From Tilletia caries (lineage: Eukaryota > Basidiomycota > Exobasidiomycetes > Tilletiales > Tilletiaceae), in assembly GCA_032718865.1 (NCBI GenBank), contig JALUTQ010000027.1, positions 868,001-932,000 of the forward strand: DNA of 64,000 nt. Direction: 5' to 3'. Positions 1 to 12,551 of this stretch are shown one piece after another. Numbering within the stretch: position 1 is the first letter of the stretch; each line of letters starts with the position of its first letter. The position numbers and the translations under genes were made by a program. The notes below the pieces were generated by a model. It saw only the letters and a program-made list of their open reading frames with translations, did not search any database and was not told the DNA's origin.

Positions 1-1143
1 TGAGGTCGTTGAACAGGGAGGGGACGCCGCGCTTCAAACCAGCAAGGAGGTACGCGTCCGCTTCTGTCTTGAACTCGTCGCCTGCGGGCAGGAAGGAGAG
101 GAGCTGTCGTCGGACTGCGTTCGAGGTGGGTACACTGGCTCCGATGGTTTGGAAGGCGGTGACGATGTCGGAGGCTGGGGTTGTGCCTTGCTTTATTCCG
201 CGCGCTTCGAGAAGACCGTGGACGTAGGTCTTCTGCTCGGGATTCCTCTTGAAGAGCTTCTGCCAGAGCTTGGCGGCTTCTGTGCTGTTTCCAAGCTTTT
301 GATATGCGCGTGCTGGAGGATTTGAAGCCAGAGGAGGTCAGCTTTGGGGGATGTTCGGCGCATGTATGCGGGTTACCTACCCAGAATTTCGTCGCGGGGA
401 GCATAGTCTACGATATCGTCATCGTTAAATCTGGCGAGGTAAGTGATGACGTCCTTGGGCCGGCCAGCCTCTTCGTAAAGAGAGGCGAGGTAGAGTCTGA
501 TCTCGGATTGCTCGTAGTGGCGCTTGGGCACGTCTCGGAAGGTAGATTCGAACGCCTCAATGACTCGGACGGCCTCCTGGACGGAACCGGCGGCATGGTG
601 TGATACGGCGAGGGCGATCCAGGTTGTGCGGAAGTGGGGCTGTACGCGGAGGAGGGTGAGGCGGTGGTCGATGAGGGTTCCGTAGTTGCGCTCCTGCATG
701 TGCATGAATGCGAGCTCACGGAGGAGGTTGATGTTGCCCTGCAAATGACGAAAATGGGATCAGCCGGCTTCCTGAGTGTGATGAGAACGAATGCGCATGG
801 TACTCACGCCTTCGATGTGGAGCGCGCGCGTGTATGACTTGATGGCTTCCTGGTAGTTGCGCTCCATGCGATAGATGATGCCGAGCGCATGCCAGCATAT
901 GAAGCTGCTGAGATCGAACCTCAGCCCTTTCTTGGCGAGTTCGAGCCCCTCCTGCTTGCGGTTGAGGGAGGCGACGAGGAGGCCCTTCATGGCGAGTGTC
1001 TCTCCATGTTCTGGGAACTTCTTGAGGATCTGGTCGGCTGTCTTGATGCCGAGCCTGAACTTGCGCTTCTCGTAGTCTTGCAGGAGGTTCGCGAACAGGA
1101 CGCGCTCCTTCGTGGGAAGCGCGGCTGGTCTCTTGGGCGGCAT
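1..1143 (-). CDS. NAA15: NatA N-terminal acetyltransferase auxiliary subunit (NAA15/NAT1), N-terminal part
   Basis: This is the scaffold subunit of the NatA complex, which binds the ribosome and holds the catalytic Naa10 that acetylates nascent N-termini. Only the first part is in the window; the gene runs off the left edge. Exons on the minus strand are 1143-808, 738-381 and 341-1. Introns are 739-807 (69 nt) and a very short 342-380 (39 nt), which is needed because the frame otherwise stops at once; splicing restores the run ILADLLWLQILQHARAYQ. The protein starts MPPKRPAALPTKE and has TPR-type helical pairs (for example FICWHALGIIYRMERNYQEA, and LGNSTEAAKLWQKLFKRNPE in exon 3). The start ATG at 1143 fits the family's short N-terminus. 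In smut fungi nat1 flanks the b mating locus, which matters here because HD genes lie about 35 kb away. The family call is firm; the 39-nt intron is inferred from frame. Confidence 0.92.
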
Positions 1144-2575
1144 GGCTGCAGGCGAGGCGCGCGTTGGGGAGGGAGTGATCTGCGCTGAGCGTCAAGGCGA
1201 TGAGGAAGGCACTTGCGATGTCTGAGCTTCTTCTTGGCTGCGAAGGTGGGTGCGAGGAAGAGAGAGAGAGTCTCACGCACGGGTGTTACTCCAAAATGAG
1301 ACCCCTCATTTTCAGTCTCGCTCACTTTCCAAAAACCTGACCTTCGGGAAGAGCGAGAAGCCGAACAAGGCGGGACAGGCGGCGGACGCCGGACAGCACC
1401 GCATAACATTTGGACCGCTTGACCGCCCACAATCGTCTGTGAAAACGGCGAATGAGCGAGCGGTCGACTTGGCGCCTGGCGGGCAGACACGGAAGAGCAG
1501 CAAGCGACGCCTGGCTGCCATCGCCGCGGAACAGCGCGATCGAACTTCGATGGAGTGCGCACGTGAGCGGAGTGAAGTGCGAATGAGGGTGAGACGGGGA
1601 TAAGTGCAAGATACCCCATCGGATATACTCCAGAACGCCGAGACTTTCCAAAATCAGGCTCGAACAAAAAGGGGCGCCCCTTCCGAACTCACTCACTCGC
1701 ACAGTCGCATCGGCAGCTGAGTCGGGTCACGCGCAGGGAAATCAACATTGCTACAGGCGTTGCTGGACATGCTGGCGGATCGTACGATGGTATTGCGGTG
1801 GATGCACGGCTCACTGCGCTATGTGTGGGCGCAGTTGCAACCACTGGTGACTGGACAGGAAATGAGATCGGTCGAAGTTGAAAGAGGGCCGAGGGGGAAA
1901 AACAACGCAACGGATGGGCTGTTCCCAGACTCGGCGCTGCTGGGTCTCGAGCCAGCGGGCGAGGGGGTCTCGATGCTGGGGAGTGGATCGGAGGTGAGAC
2001 CCCTGTGAGACTCTGGACAACAATCCGCTCCTCTCTCTGGAGTCCTGAGTGAGTGACTGCCACCACCACCACGCTCTCGACTGTCTGACTCTCTCGCTCG
2101 CCCGCCGTCGCTGTTTGGTTTGCCTGGCTGTCACTGAAGGCGCGCTTCACCCAAAGAGCTGCTTCCTGTTTCTCTCCCTCTCCCGCTCTTCGCTCCACAC
2201 AGAAGCTGCTGCTGTTGCCAGTCACTCAGTCAGTCAAGGTGAGTGCCGCTCTCTCTTTCTCTCTCTTGTTCTCGCTCTCTCTCTCGATTCCGTTGGCACA
2301 GTCAAGCCTGGGATCTGTTGTCCCCCTCATACTCGCCAAGCGCTCGTACTGACTCGTTCTGTGTTTTCCCTCTTTCGCCGCACCCGACCATCGCCTGCAC
2401 CCGCACCCGCCATCCACTCTGGCCATCCGCACACCGCCGCACCCTGTTGAGCACAGCCCAGTCAGCGACTCAGCACTCCTAGCCACCGCCGCTCCTCCTC
2501 TCGCCACACCAACAGCTCGCATCTGCGCACACACAGCACAACACCTTCACCCTTCCCCACCCACATCTACCCAAC
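1144..2575. other. Divergent promoter region between NAA15 and casein kinase I
   Basis: No gene is supported in these 1.4 kb. The two flanking genes point away from each other, so both promoters lie here. The stretch from about 2080 to 2570 is strongly CT-rich on the plus strand, as expected of a 5' leader upstream of the kinase start. ORFs here have no recognisable domains. Confidence 0.6.
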
Positions 2576-4026
2576 ATGGATCTCCGCGTCGGTGGAAAGT
2601 GAGCACATACCCCTTGCTCTCTCGGGTGCTGCTTGCGAACCTCATTTGACTGACCTCTTTCTCTCCTCTCTGTTCTCACTCTCTCCTCGCTTGTCCCTGC
2701 TCGCCATCAGAGTAAGTCACGCCACAGTCCACCGTCTCATCCTATCAAGATTGGCATGCTCACCATACTTGTCGCTTTTTATCACAAACAGTACCGCATC
2801 GGCAAGAAGATCGGATCCGGCTCGTTCGGTGATATCTACCTCGGCATCAACATCATCTCCGGTGAGGAGGTTGCCATCAAGCTTGAGTCCATCAAGGCCA
2901 AGCACCCACAACTTGAGTACGAGGCAAAGGTCTACAAGACCCTTGCCGGCGGCGTCGGTGTCCCCTTCGTGAGGTGGTACGGACAGGAGTGTGACTACAA
3001 TGCCATGGTCATCGACCTCCTCGGCCCAAGTTTGGAGGATCTCTTCAACTTCTGCAACCGCAAGTTCTCCCTCAAGACTGTCCTTCTCCTTGCCGACCAG
3101 ATGGTATGTATTCGCAATCCATCTGCGACCCCTGAGTGAGGCACATCAGGCTGACTCCTATCTAACTTCACAGATCTCCCGCATCGAGTACATCCACTCC
3201 CGCAACTTCATCCACCGCGACATCAAGCCCGACAACTTCCTCATGGGTATCGGCAAGCGCGGAAACCAAGTCAACGTCATCGACTTTGGTCTCGCAAAGA
3301 AGTACCGCGACCCCAAGACCCACCTCCACATCCCTTACAGAGAGAACAAGAACTTGACGGGAACTGCGCGTTACACATCAATCAACACCCATCTTGGTGT
3401 CGGTGAGTCTTATTCGCCGGGTCCCATTTCATCATTTCAAATTTCTCATTTTCTGACCTTCTGTGTTCCCCATCCCATCAGAACAATCTCGCCGTGATGA
3501 CCTCGAGTCTCTCGGCTACGTGCTCATGTACTTCCTCCGAGGCTCACTGCCCTGGCAGGGCCTCAAGGCAGCTACCAAGAAGCAGAAGTACGACCGCATC
3601 ATGGAGAAGAAGATGACAACCCCAACCGAGCTCCTCTGCCGAGGCTTCCCATCCGAGATGGCCATCTACCTCAACTGCTGCCGATCCCTCCGCTTCGACG
3701 ACAAGCCGGACTACTCGTACCTCCGCAAGCTCTTCCGCGACCTTTTCGTCCGCGAAGGCTTCCAGTACGACTACGTCTTCGACTGGTCCATCCAGCAGCG
3801 CTCAGTTGAGGAGCAGCGATCCGAGCTCTCGGCACTTAAGAGCTCGGCTCAGCTGGCTCAGGCGGCCCAAGCTCAGGCGCAGGCGCAGGCGGCACAGGCT
3901 CAGGCTTCGCAGTTGCCCCGACGCAAGGTCGTCAACCAGGGCGAGGACGAGGCGATGGACAAGGGCGGTCGGGCCGGTGGCAGTGGGATGCGAGGCACCC
4001 GTCAACAGGAGGGCGGCTGGTACTGA
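2576..4026 (+). CDS. Casein kinase I, delta/epsilon (Hhp1) type, with a predicted 1-nt exon
   Basis: Serine/threonine kinase of the CK1 delta/epsilon (Hhp1/Hhp2/Hrr25) group, which acts in DNA repair, vesicle traffic, ribosome maturation and clock-type signalling. The best exon set is 2576-2598, 2711 alone, 2792-3103, 3174-3402 and 3482-4026, giving 369 residues in one frame. It starts [20 protein letters not shown]; the glycine loop GSGSFG, catalytic [10 protein letters not shown], the DFG segment [13 protein letters not shown] and the CK1 motif [13 protein letters not shown] are all present. The kinase domain covers about residues 8-275. The tail has an [13 protein letters not shown] run and ends EGGWY. 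Without one extra nucleotide between 2598 and 2792 the start is out of frame with the kinase domain; the lone A at 2711 lies between a perfect acceptor (gccatcag) and a perfect donor (gtaagt). The family call is certain; the microexon is inferred. Confidence 0.95.
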
Positions 4027-6324
4027 GTGCGGAAGCGCGCCAGCGCATTCCGTATCTCCCCATCCAGGCTGAGTGGTGACGATGTCCTCACTCTTCCGAT
4101 GACCTCCTCCTTTTTTTCTCGGTGACGACTTCAGCACTTTCGCACACACACACCCATTCACACTCCTACTTCTACATACACCCGCAACCCGACAATTAAC
4201 GACTTGATGACGATTCTTCTTTTCCAATACGGACAACAAACGCAGAGCATGGGGGTGCCCCAAGGGGGGTTTCCCCTGTTCTCGCAACTTTTTCCTCGGG
4301 GTTTTGCAAACCCGAGAGGGCTTTGCTGGACATGGGGGATCGAGTAGCGTACTGGTGACTCGAACTACAGAAGGTGTTTGTTCTCCACGGATGGGGGACG
4401 ACAACAACAACCCAAGGAGATTCCCAATCCTTGGAACATCCTCTTCTGTTTTCTTTCGACTCATCGGCGCTCGTCTCGATCGGCTGGACATTGGAAATCT
4501 AGTTTCGCGCGCAGGTCTTTTCCCCCCGAGGTGATTGCCTCTCTTCGGTCCATAGCTGCCCGTCTTATCTCCCGCATGGGGGAGGCAGCACGGAAGCAGG
4601 TCCGCCTCGGGTTTCTCTTCTTCTTCAAGATCTTTTTTTTCCGTCCCTCCCTTCAACTCTCACAACTCGGTCAACTACTCTCTCCTCAATCCTCTTTTTT
4701 TTCTCCAATCCTTTGGCGGCCGCGCTCTCTGTCTCTCTCTTCGCAGTCGGCCGGGACACACCATTTTTTTTCTTTTCCTCGTTCGTGGTCCCCGAATCGG
4801 CGCGCCCCGACACATCATCGACTTAGGTTCGGGCGCCGATCAAGCATCCGTACATCTCGTTCCAAGAACAGCGCTTGATGAACACACCACTTTTTCGGCG
4901 ACCAACATACCTTACCATTTGGCCACTCGCTTTTTCTTCTTTCCTCCCTTTGAACTCGACTTTTTTTCCGGCTCTCGTTATGCACACTCCCCTCTCCTCC
5001 TACACAATTCCGGCTTCCTCGTCCTCCCGTCTTCGGTCCGCTCGATTCGGCTCGGGCCAAAATCTTCTCCCGCGTAAACACACACACACCCGACCTACCA
5101 TGCAAGCCTCGTCCCTCTTTTTCGATTCGTTCGGTTCTTCCCCACCCCCCGGCACATATATCCAAGCAAAGCTTTTCGAATCCGAATCTCGAGTCCCGAA
5201 TCCAGCAAGCATTCAACTTTCAGGCGCAGGGGCTTTCTTTTCCTTGGCTCTAACTCGTGCCCGCCTGGGGTGGGGCGGGGTTGGTCAAAAATACGGCTCA
5301 TGCGGGGTGTTGCCGTTGTGGGCGGCGGCGTGGGGATGGAGTGGGATGCGGTTGTGGAGGTGGTAACAATCTGGGGGCGTGGGTATTTAGGCGGACTAGG
5401 ATTGGTGGATGGAGGGCACTCGGTGGTGCTCTGGGCGGTGGGGGCGGGACATCGGCGTGTCGGAAACGGACGCGGCGGGTTTTCGTTCACGGGCTCGACA
5501 CGAGCGCTGGAGAAGCTTCGTCTCCGGGTGGGCTTGTCGGGACTTTCCGACGCATCCTCTCGCTCTCCGCTCGGACACGCGGAGTCCGAGACATGGTGCT
5601 GCGGTCCCTTCTGTTCGACGACCTCGTTTCCCCTTCCATCTTACACTTCAGCTCCTTCCCGCCCTCTTCGCACGATGCGGTCCTCCTTTTCTCCGCCCTC
5701 TACGTCCATCCCCGTTTCGCGCTCGAGTTCTCTTCGCTTCCCCCTCCGTACCCACCCATCCTTCGTTCGATGTGCATAGCACTTTTTTTCGTTCTGTTGT
5801 CCCTCATTCTCTCTCTCACTCAATGATGATTCGGTTCCCCTCCCTTCTTCTCGTTGTCCCACCTTTCCCAAGCTAGCAGTTGACTTCCCAATCCCATCTC
5901 AATCACCATTCTCAGCAGGTTGCAGACGTCTGGGGCGGCGATGCTTGAGCGCACTCCGAAGACAGCGGCGGGTGCGCTGGACTCCACGTGTTTCGGGAAA
6001 TCTTGCGGGGGGCGTCGGCGCGCGGGGAACGGTTCATGACGATGCGCTCGGGGCGCACGCCAACTCATGCTGATGCGCTGAGGACCGACTCATCCAGCGG
6101 GAAGATCTCATTGACGCTTCCTTCCCCCTGATCAGAGAGACGGCAGCGCAGAGCAGTCTTCGCGCGCGCAGGTCGTATCAACCAGGATTCGAAGAAGAGG
6201 TTCGAGGCCGCGCTCTCCTGACATTGACATCAAGAGGAAGTCTCCGGAGGACATATTACAGACGCTCTCAAGACTAGGCACTACACGGACCCGGACCCGG
6301 ACCCGGACGGATTCCAGCAGCAGC
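4027..6324. other. Intergenic, pyrimidine-rich, no gene seen
   Basis: About 2.3 kb between two plus-strand genes. It is rich in C and T on the plus strand, with several runs of T, and probably holds the kinase 3' UTR plus the promoter and long leader of the next gene. Several open frames of 130-190 codons overlap in different frames between 4875 and 5880, but they are low-complexity (Ser, Pro, Leu, Arg) with no domain or clear start context. Confidence 0.5.
6286..6309 (+). repeat. Hexamer repeat (cggacc) in the 5' leader
   Basis: Three perfect copies of cggacc and a fourth with one change stand just before the start codon at 6325 of the PH-SMP gene. The tract is very GC-rich and would sit in the mRNA leader. 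It may affect initiation or may simply be slippage. Confidence 0.8.
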
Positions 6325-9300
6325 ATGTCCTTCTTCGACGCGCTCTTCTACTACGTCCTCGGTGGACTCACCTTCCTCCCGCTCTGCGTCGTCTCCCTGG
6401 TCGCCTACATCTGGTACACCGCCGAACCCGTCGACGGCATCCTTGATGCGAAGGAGGCCGAAGCGAAGGCACGGGGACGGGAGCTCGCGGAGGAGCCTGG
6501 TTTGTTGTGGGGCGTCAACGGGCCGTCGGTTGGAGCTAATGGGAGCTCGAGCGCTGGTGTGAATGCGCTGGATTTGGCGGGCGGAGGGGCGGGCGAGTTC
6601 GGCGGCGCTTCCGACGGCAAAGGTGTCAAGAGTTCGGCTGAGGTCGAGGTTCCGCCCTCGGCGCGTCGCTTGAGTCCTGAGGGGACTGCGACGTCGCAGC
6701 AGAGCCAGCAACAGTCGTCGAAGTCTCATCGTGCTGGTTGGGTCACGGTTCGGCGGCATTTCGATGCGACGCCGCCGGTCCAGGCTGCTGCTTCTACTTC
6801 TACGACGAGCTTGCCAGGGACAGCGGCCGTACCCGATTCTTCCTCCTCGTCCCGTTTGATCGTTCCTACGGGATCTGGCGCCGACCGAGAGGCGGCATCG
6901 AGTCCGAACGAGAAGGACGACGACGCAGTCTCGGTCATGAGCAACGGCTCGGGTTCCTCACAAAAGCGAGGCGTCATGAGCGCAATGTACCGCGGTATTC
7001 TCGACTATCGCACCCAGCGCGCCGAAGCGAAACGACAGCGCCAGGCGTTTGCATCGAGTAAGTCGCCCGATCCAGACCTCGGCGACAGCTTCGGTGCCGG
7101 AGGAGGAGGAGGAGGGGGAGGAGGAGGAGGGGGAGGAGGGGGAGGGAGCGCGACGCCGTCCAATGGCTCCAGCGCAAGTCTGCATCCCATAAGCACCGGC
7201 GCATCGGCCGCGCAGCAACAGACATACGTCGCCGCGGGCCGGGATCACTACTACTGCATGCTCAAGGGACCCATTCTTTACATCTACTCGTCGGACGACA
7301 TCAAGAACCCGAATACGGAGTGCTACGCGGCAATTGACATGCGCGGGAAACGCGTTAGTATCTACGTGTCGGGGATTGGGGACGCGCAGGGCGAGCCTGA
7401 GGATGAGGTTGGAGGGGGCGGACGTGGAGGGACCTTGGACGACGAGGATTCTTCTGATGAGGAGGAGGATGCGGACGGATCGCTGCCTTCATCTGCACCG
7501 CAGAAGTCGGCCGGCGCTCTACTCAACGCGAGCGTAGGTGGGCCGTCGGACAGTGGCAATGGCGCTGGTAAGAAGGCTCGCGCCCAATCGAACTGGCACA
7601 AGTTGCAGCGCGCGACGATCAAGGATGGCGAGCTCTTCGTCAAGCGGAATGCGGTTCGGATCGTTTCCTTCAACAGCAACGCGGCCGGATCGACACCGTA
7701 CTCGCAATGGTTCGTGTTCGCCAAGAGCGCCACGCAGTTGGAAGACTGGTACCACTCCCTCATTCATGCGTCGTGGCTGCCCAAGAAGGACAGCGAGGCG
7801 AGCAGCAAGTCAGGAGGAATCGGAACGAAAGACCCACTCGGCGCAGCCTTCTCCAACTTAGACATGGTCTCCCTCCTCGCCTCGCTCGACAGCATCCCAG
7901 ACCCCATACCCCTGCGCTGGCTGAACGCCGTCTTCGGCCGGATCTTCTTCACAGTCTACCGGACGCAGTGGTTGGAGAACTACATCACGAGCAAGATGAT
8001 GAAGAAGATCCGGAGGGTGAAGACGCCTACGTTCTTGAGTAATCTGCGGGTGAGGGAGGTTGATGTGGGCCGGAGTCCGCCGGCTTTTAGTCGGCCGATG
8101 TTGAAGACGCTCACGGGGGATGGCGAGGCTAGTATGGAGGTGAGTTTATGCAAATTGAGCTTTCGTTCCACTGGCGTTGAGGCTTTCGAACTGAACGAAA
8201 TATCTTGGCTTCTTCACGCAGGTCTCCATTCACTACACTGGTCAAATGCGAATCACCATCTCGACCGATTTGACCATCTCGCTCGGCTCCAGGTTCAAGC
8301 CGTACACCGTCTCCTTGCTTCTCGCCGTCGTTATCCGGTCCTTGGAGGGCAACATTCTTCTGATGATCAAGCCGCCGCCTAGTAATCGGCTGTGGTTCGG
8401 TTTCACGGCAGTGCCTAAGATGACGATTGGGATTGAGCCTGTGGTTAGTGAGCGCAAAGTCCAGTGGGGAATGGTGACAAGGTTGATTGAGGGTCGCATC
8501 AAAGAACTGGTAAGTCGTTCCGTATGGCTCTACGAAGGACACTCGCGCTCCGAATACTAACATGCGTTACTCTCAATTCAGCTCACCGAGTCCTTGGTGG
8601 TACCCAACATGGACGACGTGCCCTTCTTCGACACTCGAAAAATGGATCAGCGTGGTGGTGTATGGGCAAGCGCAGCCAAGCAAGAGCCCGACCTGAATGC
8701 CCCTGCGCCGATTCCCACTACCGGTTCAAAGACGGAGCAGCCCACGGCCGCGCCTTCAGCTAAAGTACCACCTGTCAAGAGCGCTCCCATAACTCCCATC
8801 GGTACACCGCTGGGCGCGGGTACGCCTTCACAAGAGATTGGGGCTAACCCGATCGGTGATTCATCGGCTGTTGAGGTCCCTACCGGTCCGGCTGCCTCTT
8901 CTGTCCGGAGTCGACGAGGACCGCCTAGTCGCGAACATCTTTCGGCAGGGGAGAGCGCTGGTCTTGACCAAGGCAGCTCTGACAACTTGCTGTCAATGAC
9001 CTCTCCGGCGAACTCGTCTGCGGCCATTGCAGGTCTGAGGAACACCCTGTCTCGCGACATGGCGGCCAACCGGTCTGCGTCGACGCAGAGCCAAACAGGC
9101 GATGCCAAATCTTCGACGACTCGTTCCCAATCTGCGTCTGGCTCACAGTCGCGTCGACGTTCGTGGCTCCCGCTTGGTGCGAAGCAGCCACAGTTGAGCA
9201 GTATGGCTCTCGGACATGCAAGTTTCGTTCGGGATAACCAAGATCCCGGTTCGCAGAGTGGGACCGACGGCCAGAGTTACGCCAGTGACACGGACGGGAA

Positions 9301-11773
9301 TGTCACGGGGAGCGAGGCGGGAGCTGCACCGAGTTTGCGAAGTCAGAGCTCCCAGTCCGATATCTCGGCTGACGAATCTGGACGGAGTGGCACTTCGATA
9401 CCGGAGGAGACGGACGATGAAGGGCGCGAGGGTGATCAAGAAGATACGGATGCGGAGAGCAACTTCGTCGCTGAGCTCGGACCTGGGCGGACCAATCCGC
9501 TTCCTTCGATCTCGAGGCTTGACTTTGATGATGAGATTGATCGCACGTCTACGCCTGTTAGTGGACTGCGTCCGGCGTCACAGGCTCCTCGTGCACAGGA
9601 GGGGACGACGCAGCGAAGCGAAACGGGTCAGGAACTGCCTTTGCAAGATACAGTGGCGGACGATGAGTTGCGTACGCCTCCTCTTCAGCAGCGGGAGAAG
9701 TTCGCTGCCGAACCTCCCACACCGACTTCGAAGCGCCATGCCTCAGCGGCTTCATCAGTCGACAGCGCTCTCACGGTTCCTTCCAGGTCTTCGACACGGA
9801 CGTCCGCGTCGGAACACAGCTCACAGCCCTCGGTCAGGCCCACTACTGAGTTCAAGGATTATTCTCAGGCACTTCCGCTGGAGAAGACTTCCTCACAACG
9901 ATCTACCAGCGCCGGCAGCTCGACCTCTGATGATTCTCCATCTACGCCCACCCGTCGTGAGGCACCTCCAGCCAGACCACACATCTTCGAAGGCGGCCGA
10001 CCGATCTACAACCCAAACCCGCGACCTGAGAACGCGGCGATAAACACGCTGAACCAGTCGACCTCGGCGCTGTGGAACAAGGCGAAAGCTAGCTTGGCTG
10101 ATAAGGACGCGCGGCAGGCGGCGGCTAAGGACGCTAAGGATGCACTGAAGCGAGGCTGGGCGAATTGGAATCAGAAACGTGCGGAGAGTCGGGCGATCGC
10201 GAACCAGAGCGCGCCTGGGATGGTCCCGCAGTCGGACGGAGACGGGTCGCGGCGCAATCAGTCGCCGGGGGCTTTCAAGGATTACAGCGCTGGTGGGCGA
10301 AGCTCGTCTGGGAGTGGTGATCAAGACTCGGAGAGTTCCAGCAGTCGGTGGTTCGCGAGCAGTCCGCCCGATCCGGCTGCGTTAGGTCTCGGCATTGAAT
10401 CCTCTCGGTCGGCCTCGGGTGGTGGTGGTGGCGCGGGCCAGGGACAGAGCCGGGACAGCGCGTCGTCGTCGATTAGGAGTGGGAGTGGGAAAGCGGAGAG
10501 CTTCTCGTCGGAGACGGGTCGGCCTGCGTACCGGGACTATCTGGCGACGAAGTATCGGGATGGCGGGAGGGTGGGTAGTGAGAGTAGCTCGATGAGGAGT
10601 ACTTCGACTCCGAGCAAGCTTGCTTCGGATGCGACGCTTGAGGAGACTGCTTCGCCAGCGGCGGTAGCGTGGGATGCACCAGTGCCGACACTTGCGCCTC
10701 CGGCTCCTATCGCTCGTGCGGAGCGGGATGACTTGGATGGGGGCAAAGCTGTCAAGACGTCCGACGTCCCCTCTAGCCTTGGTCTGGGCTCTTCTCCCCA
10801 CACGGTCAACCGCGTAGCTGCGCCCACGATTCGACGGATCCCGTCGTCAAGTAGCGGTAATGGGACGGGTGCAACAGCAGGATCCAAGTCCGGAGTGGAT
10901 GAGCTGTCATTCGTTCCTGCGCCAGCCCATCCGACGACGTCGTTGGCGGCGGGAAGCATCTTGGATGAGCCGCTGACGTTGGCTTCGTTGAGTCCGCCTT
11001 TGACAGCGGCAGCGGCGTCGCCGTCGCCGTCGATTGCGGCTGTCTCATCTGCGCCCTTTTTCACTGCTGCGAGCGCGGATTCCGACGGACTACGAGGCCG
11101 GACGGAGTCAGTAACAGCTCTGACGGATGTTCGAAAGCACAGCGCCTCGCGTTCGGTCAAGGATGTCGACGCCTTTGGGGCTGGACCTGCTCTGCCCGGT
11201 GTTACCACTACTCCTACGATGCCTTCCATCGACCGGATACCGTCGGGCGGCAGCGGCAATGCTGGGTACGGTCGCACTTCATCGGGTACGCCTGGTGCTA
11301 GTGGCGGCGGTGGGGTCCGCACACAGCCACCTCGTGCGGCGATGATGGCGATCCCGGGTATTCCCGCGACGCAAAAGAGCGAGCCTCAGAGCTTCTCTGC
11401 GCCCCCTCCTTCTCCTCCTCCTGAGGAATCCACCTCGACGGCGGCTGTGCAGCCATCCTTGACCGCTTCGCTGAATGCACTCAAGAAGTGGGCGCCGGGG
11501 AGCGGAAACACGCTTACCGAGGAGATGGGTGCAATCAGTACGGGCCCGAGCGAGGGGGAGAACAAGGAGACCGGCCCTGACTTGGCGTTAGTCGGTGCCA
11601 GTCTGCCCGAGGAGAAGTCGACACCCGCGACAACGGCAACAACGACAACTTCGGAACCGTTCGTTCCGAGTACGGGTGCGGCTGGCGTTCAAGATGACCT
11701 CCAACCTGAGCTCATCAAAGAAGTCGCTCAAGGCGTGGCGCAACTGGACAAGGAGCAATACGGCGAGGCCTGA
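6325..11773 (+). CDS. TEX2/Nvj2-like lipid-transfer protein with PH-like and SMP domains
   Basis: Probable membrane-contact-site lipid carrier. Exons are 6325-8139, 8222-8509 and 8582-11773 (1,764 residues). The N-terminus has a hydrophobic membrane segment of about 20-25 residues (LGGLTFLPLCVVSLVAYIWY), as in Nvj2 and TEX2, anchoring it in the ER. A PH-like fold (about residues 298-490) is split by an acidic, glycine-rich insert; it starts with YYCMLKGPILYIYSSDD and ends with WFVFAKSATQLEDWYHSLIH. An SMP lipid-binding domain follows (about 510-725), with PIPLRWLNAVFGRIFFTVY and LGSRFKPYTVSLLLAVVIRS. Residues about 258-278 are nearly all glycine, encoded by a purine-rich run. The remaining 1,000 or so residues are Ser/Pro/Thr-rich and look disordered, far longer than in yeast Nvj2. 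Both introns fall inside the SMP region in phase 0. Family call strong; organelle contact inferred. Confidence 0.88.
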
Positions 11774-12551
11774 GGCATTTCGCAGCGTCTGCCCCGGCAC
11801 CATTGCGAGGACATTATGGTCTATGGGGCTGCGTTTCTTTCCCTTTGTCTCCCCGTGTGTCTCCCACGCCCTCCACATCTGTTTCAATTTTCTACCTGTG
11901 TACATTTCATTGATTTCACCGTGGAGCACGTCCGTGCCTTGGGCTGAGGCGTGGTGGACGAAGCCTCGAAGCCCGAAGGTGAGGAAGGAGCGTGAGTCGG
12001 TGAGCGGGCTGTGCATGGAAGCATGGAACGTGTCACCGCGAAGGCGCGAAGGATGTCGCCTTCGAACTTCGAAGGAGACTTGCGACTTGTGACTTGTGCG
12101 ACACGTCGACGCGTGCGTTTCGAGGCTTCCCCGCTCCGCTTTCGTCCCGATGACGATGACGCTTCTGGAATTTCGGAGCTCGTCAAGTTGAGCAGCAGGA
12201 AGCTTTGGCTTTGTGAGCAGGGCGGACAGGCGTTCTGGTGGCGGCTCACTCTCACTCGCTCGCTCACTGTGCGGAACAAAATGCAACAGGTCATCCTGGT
12301 GACTACTGGTGGAGTTGTCGCAGCGATCGGTCAAGGCTGGACCCTGGGCCGGGACTAGCTGGGTGAGTGAGTGAGCGGAGGTCAGTAAGAGAGAAGAAAG
12401 GAAGGAGGTTGCGATGACGCCCTGAGAATGACGAGGTGATGGAAGCGGTACCAGTATAAAAAGACCTCCAGGACTTCTTCTTCTTCCTCCTCTCTCCCTC
12501 TCTCTCCCCTCATCCGTCCATCTCCAAACTTCCAACAAATCCGATAGACAA
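11774..12551. other. Intergenic region holding the Ish1/Msc1 promoter
   Basis: No coding feature is supported. The 3' UTR of the PH-SMP gene and the promoter of the next gene lie here. A 366-codon minus-strand ORF overlaps the region but has no domain and runs through the TATA box. Confidence 0.5.
12455..12462 (+). promoter_or_regulatory. TATA box of the Ish1/Msc1-like gene
   Basis: The sequence tataaaaa stands 90 bp before the start codon at 12552, followed by a CT-rich tract where transcription would start. A clear TATA box suits a strongly inducible gene, and Ish1 is stress-induced in fission yeast. Confidence 0.7.

Noticed and set aside
5257..5826. Overlapping plus-strand ORFs of 150-190 codons
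   Set aside because: Three frames are open over the same stretch, all Ser/Pro/Arg/Gly-rich, as expected of GC-rich non-coding leader sequence.
7096..7146. Proline-rich antisense protein over the poly-Gly run
   Set aside because: Antisense reading of a GGN codon run gives poly-Pro by necessity; the sense frame holds a real PH-SMP protein.
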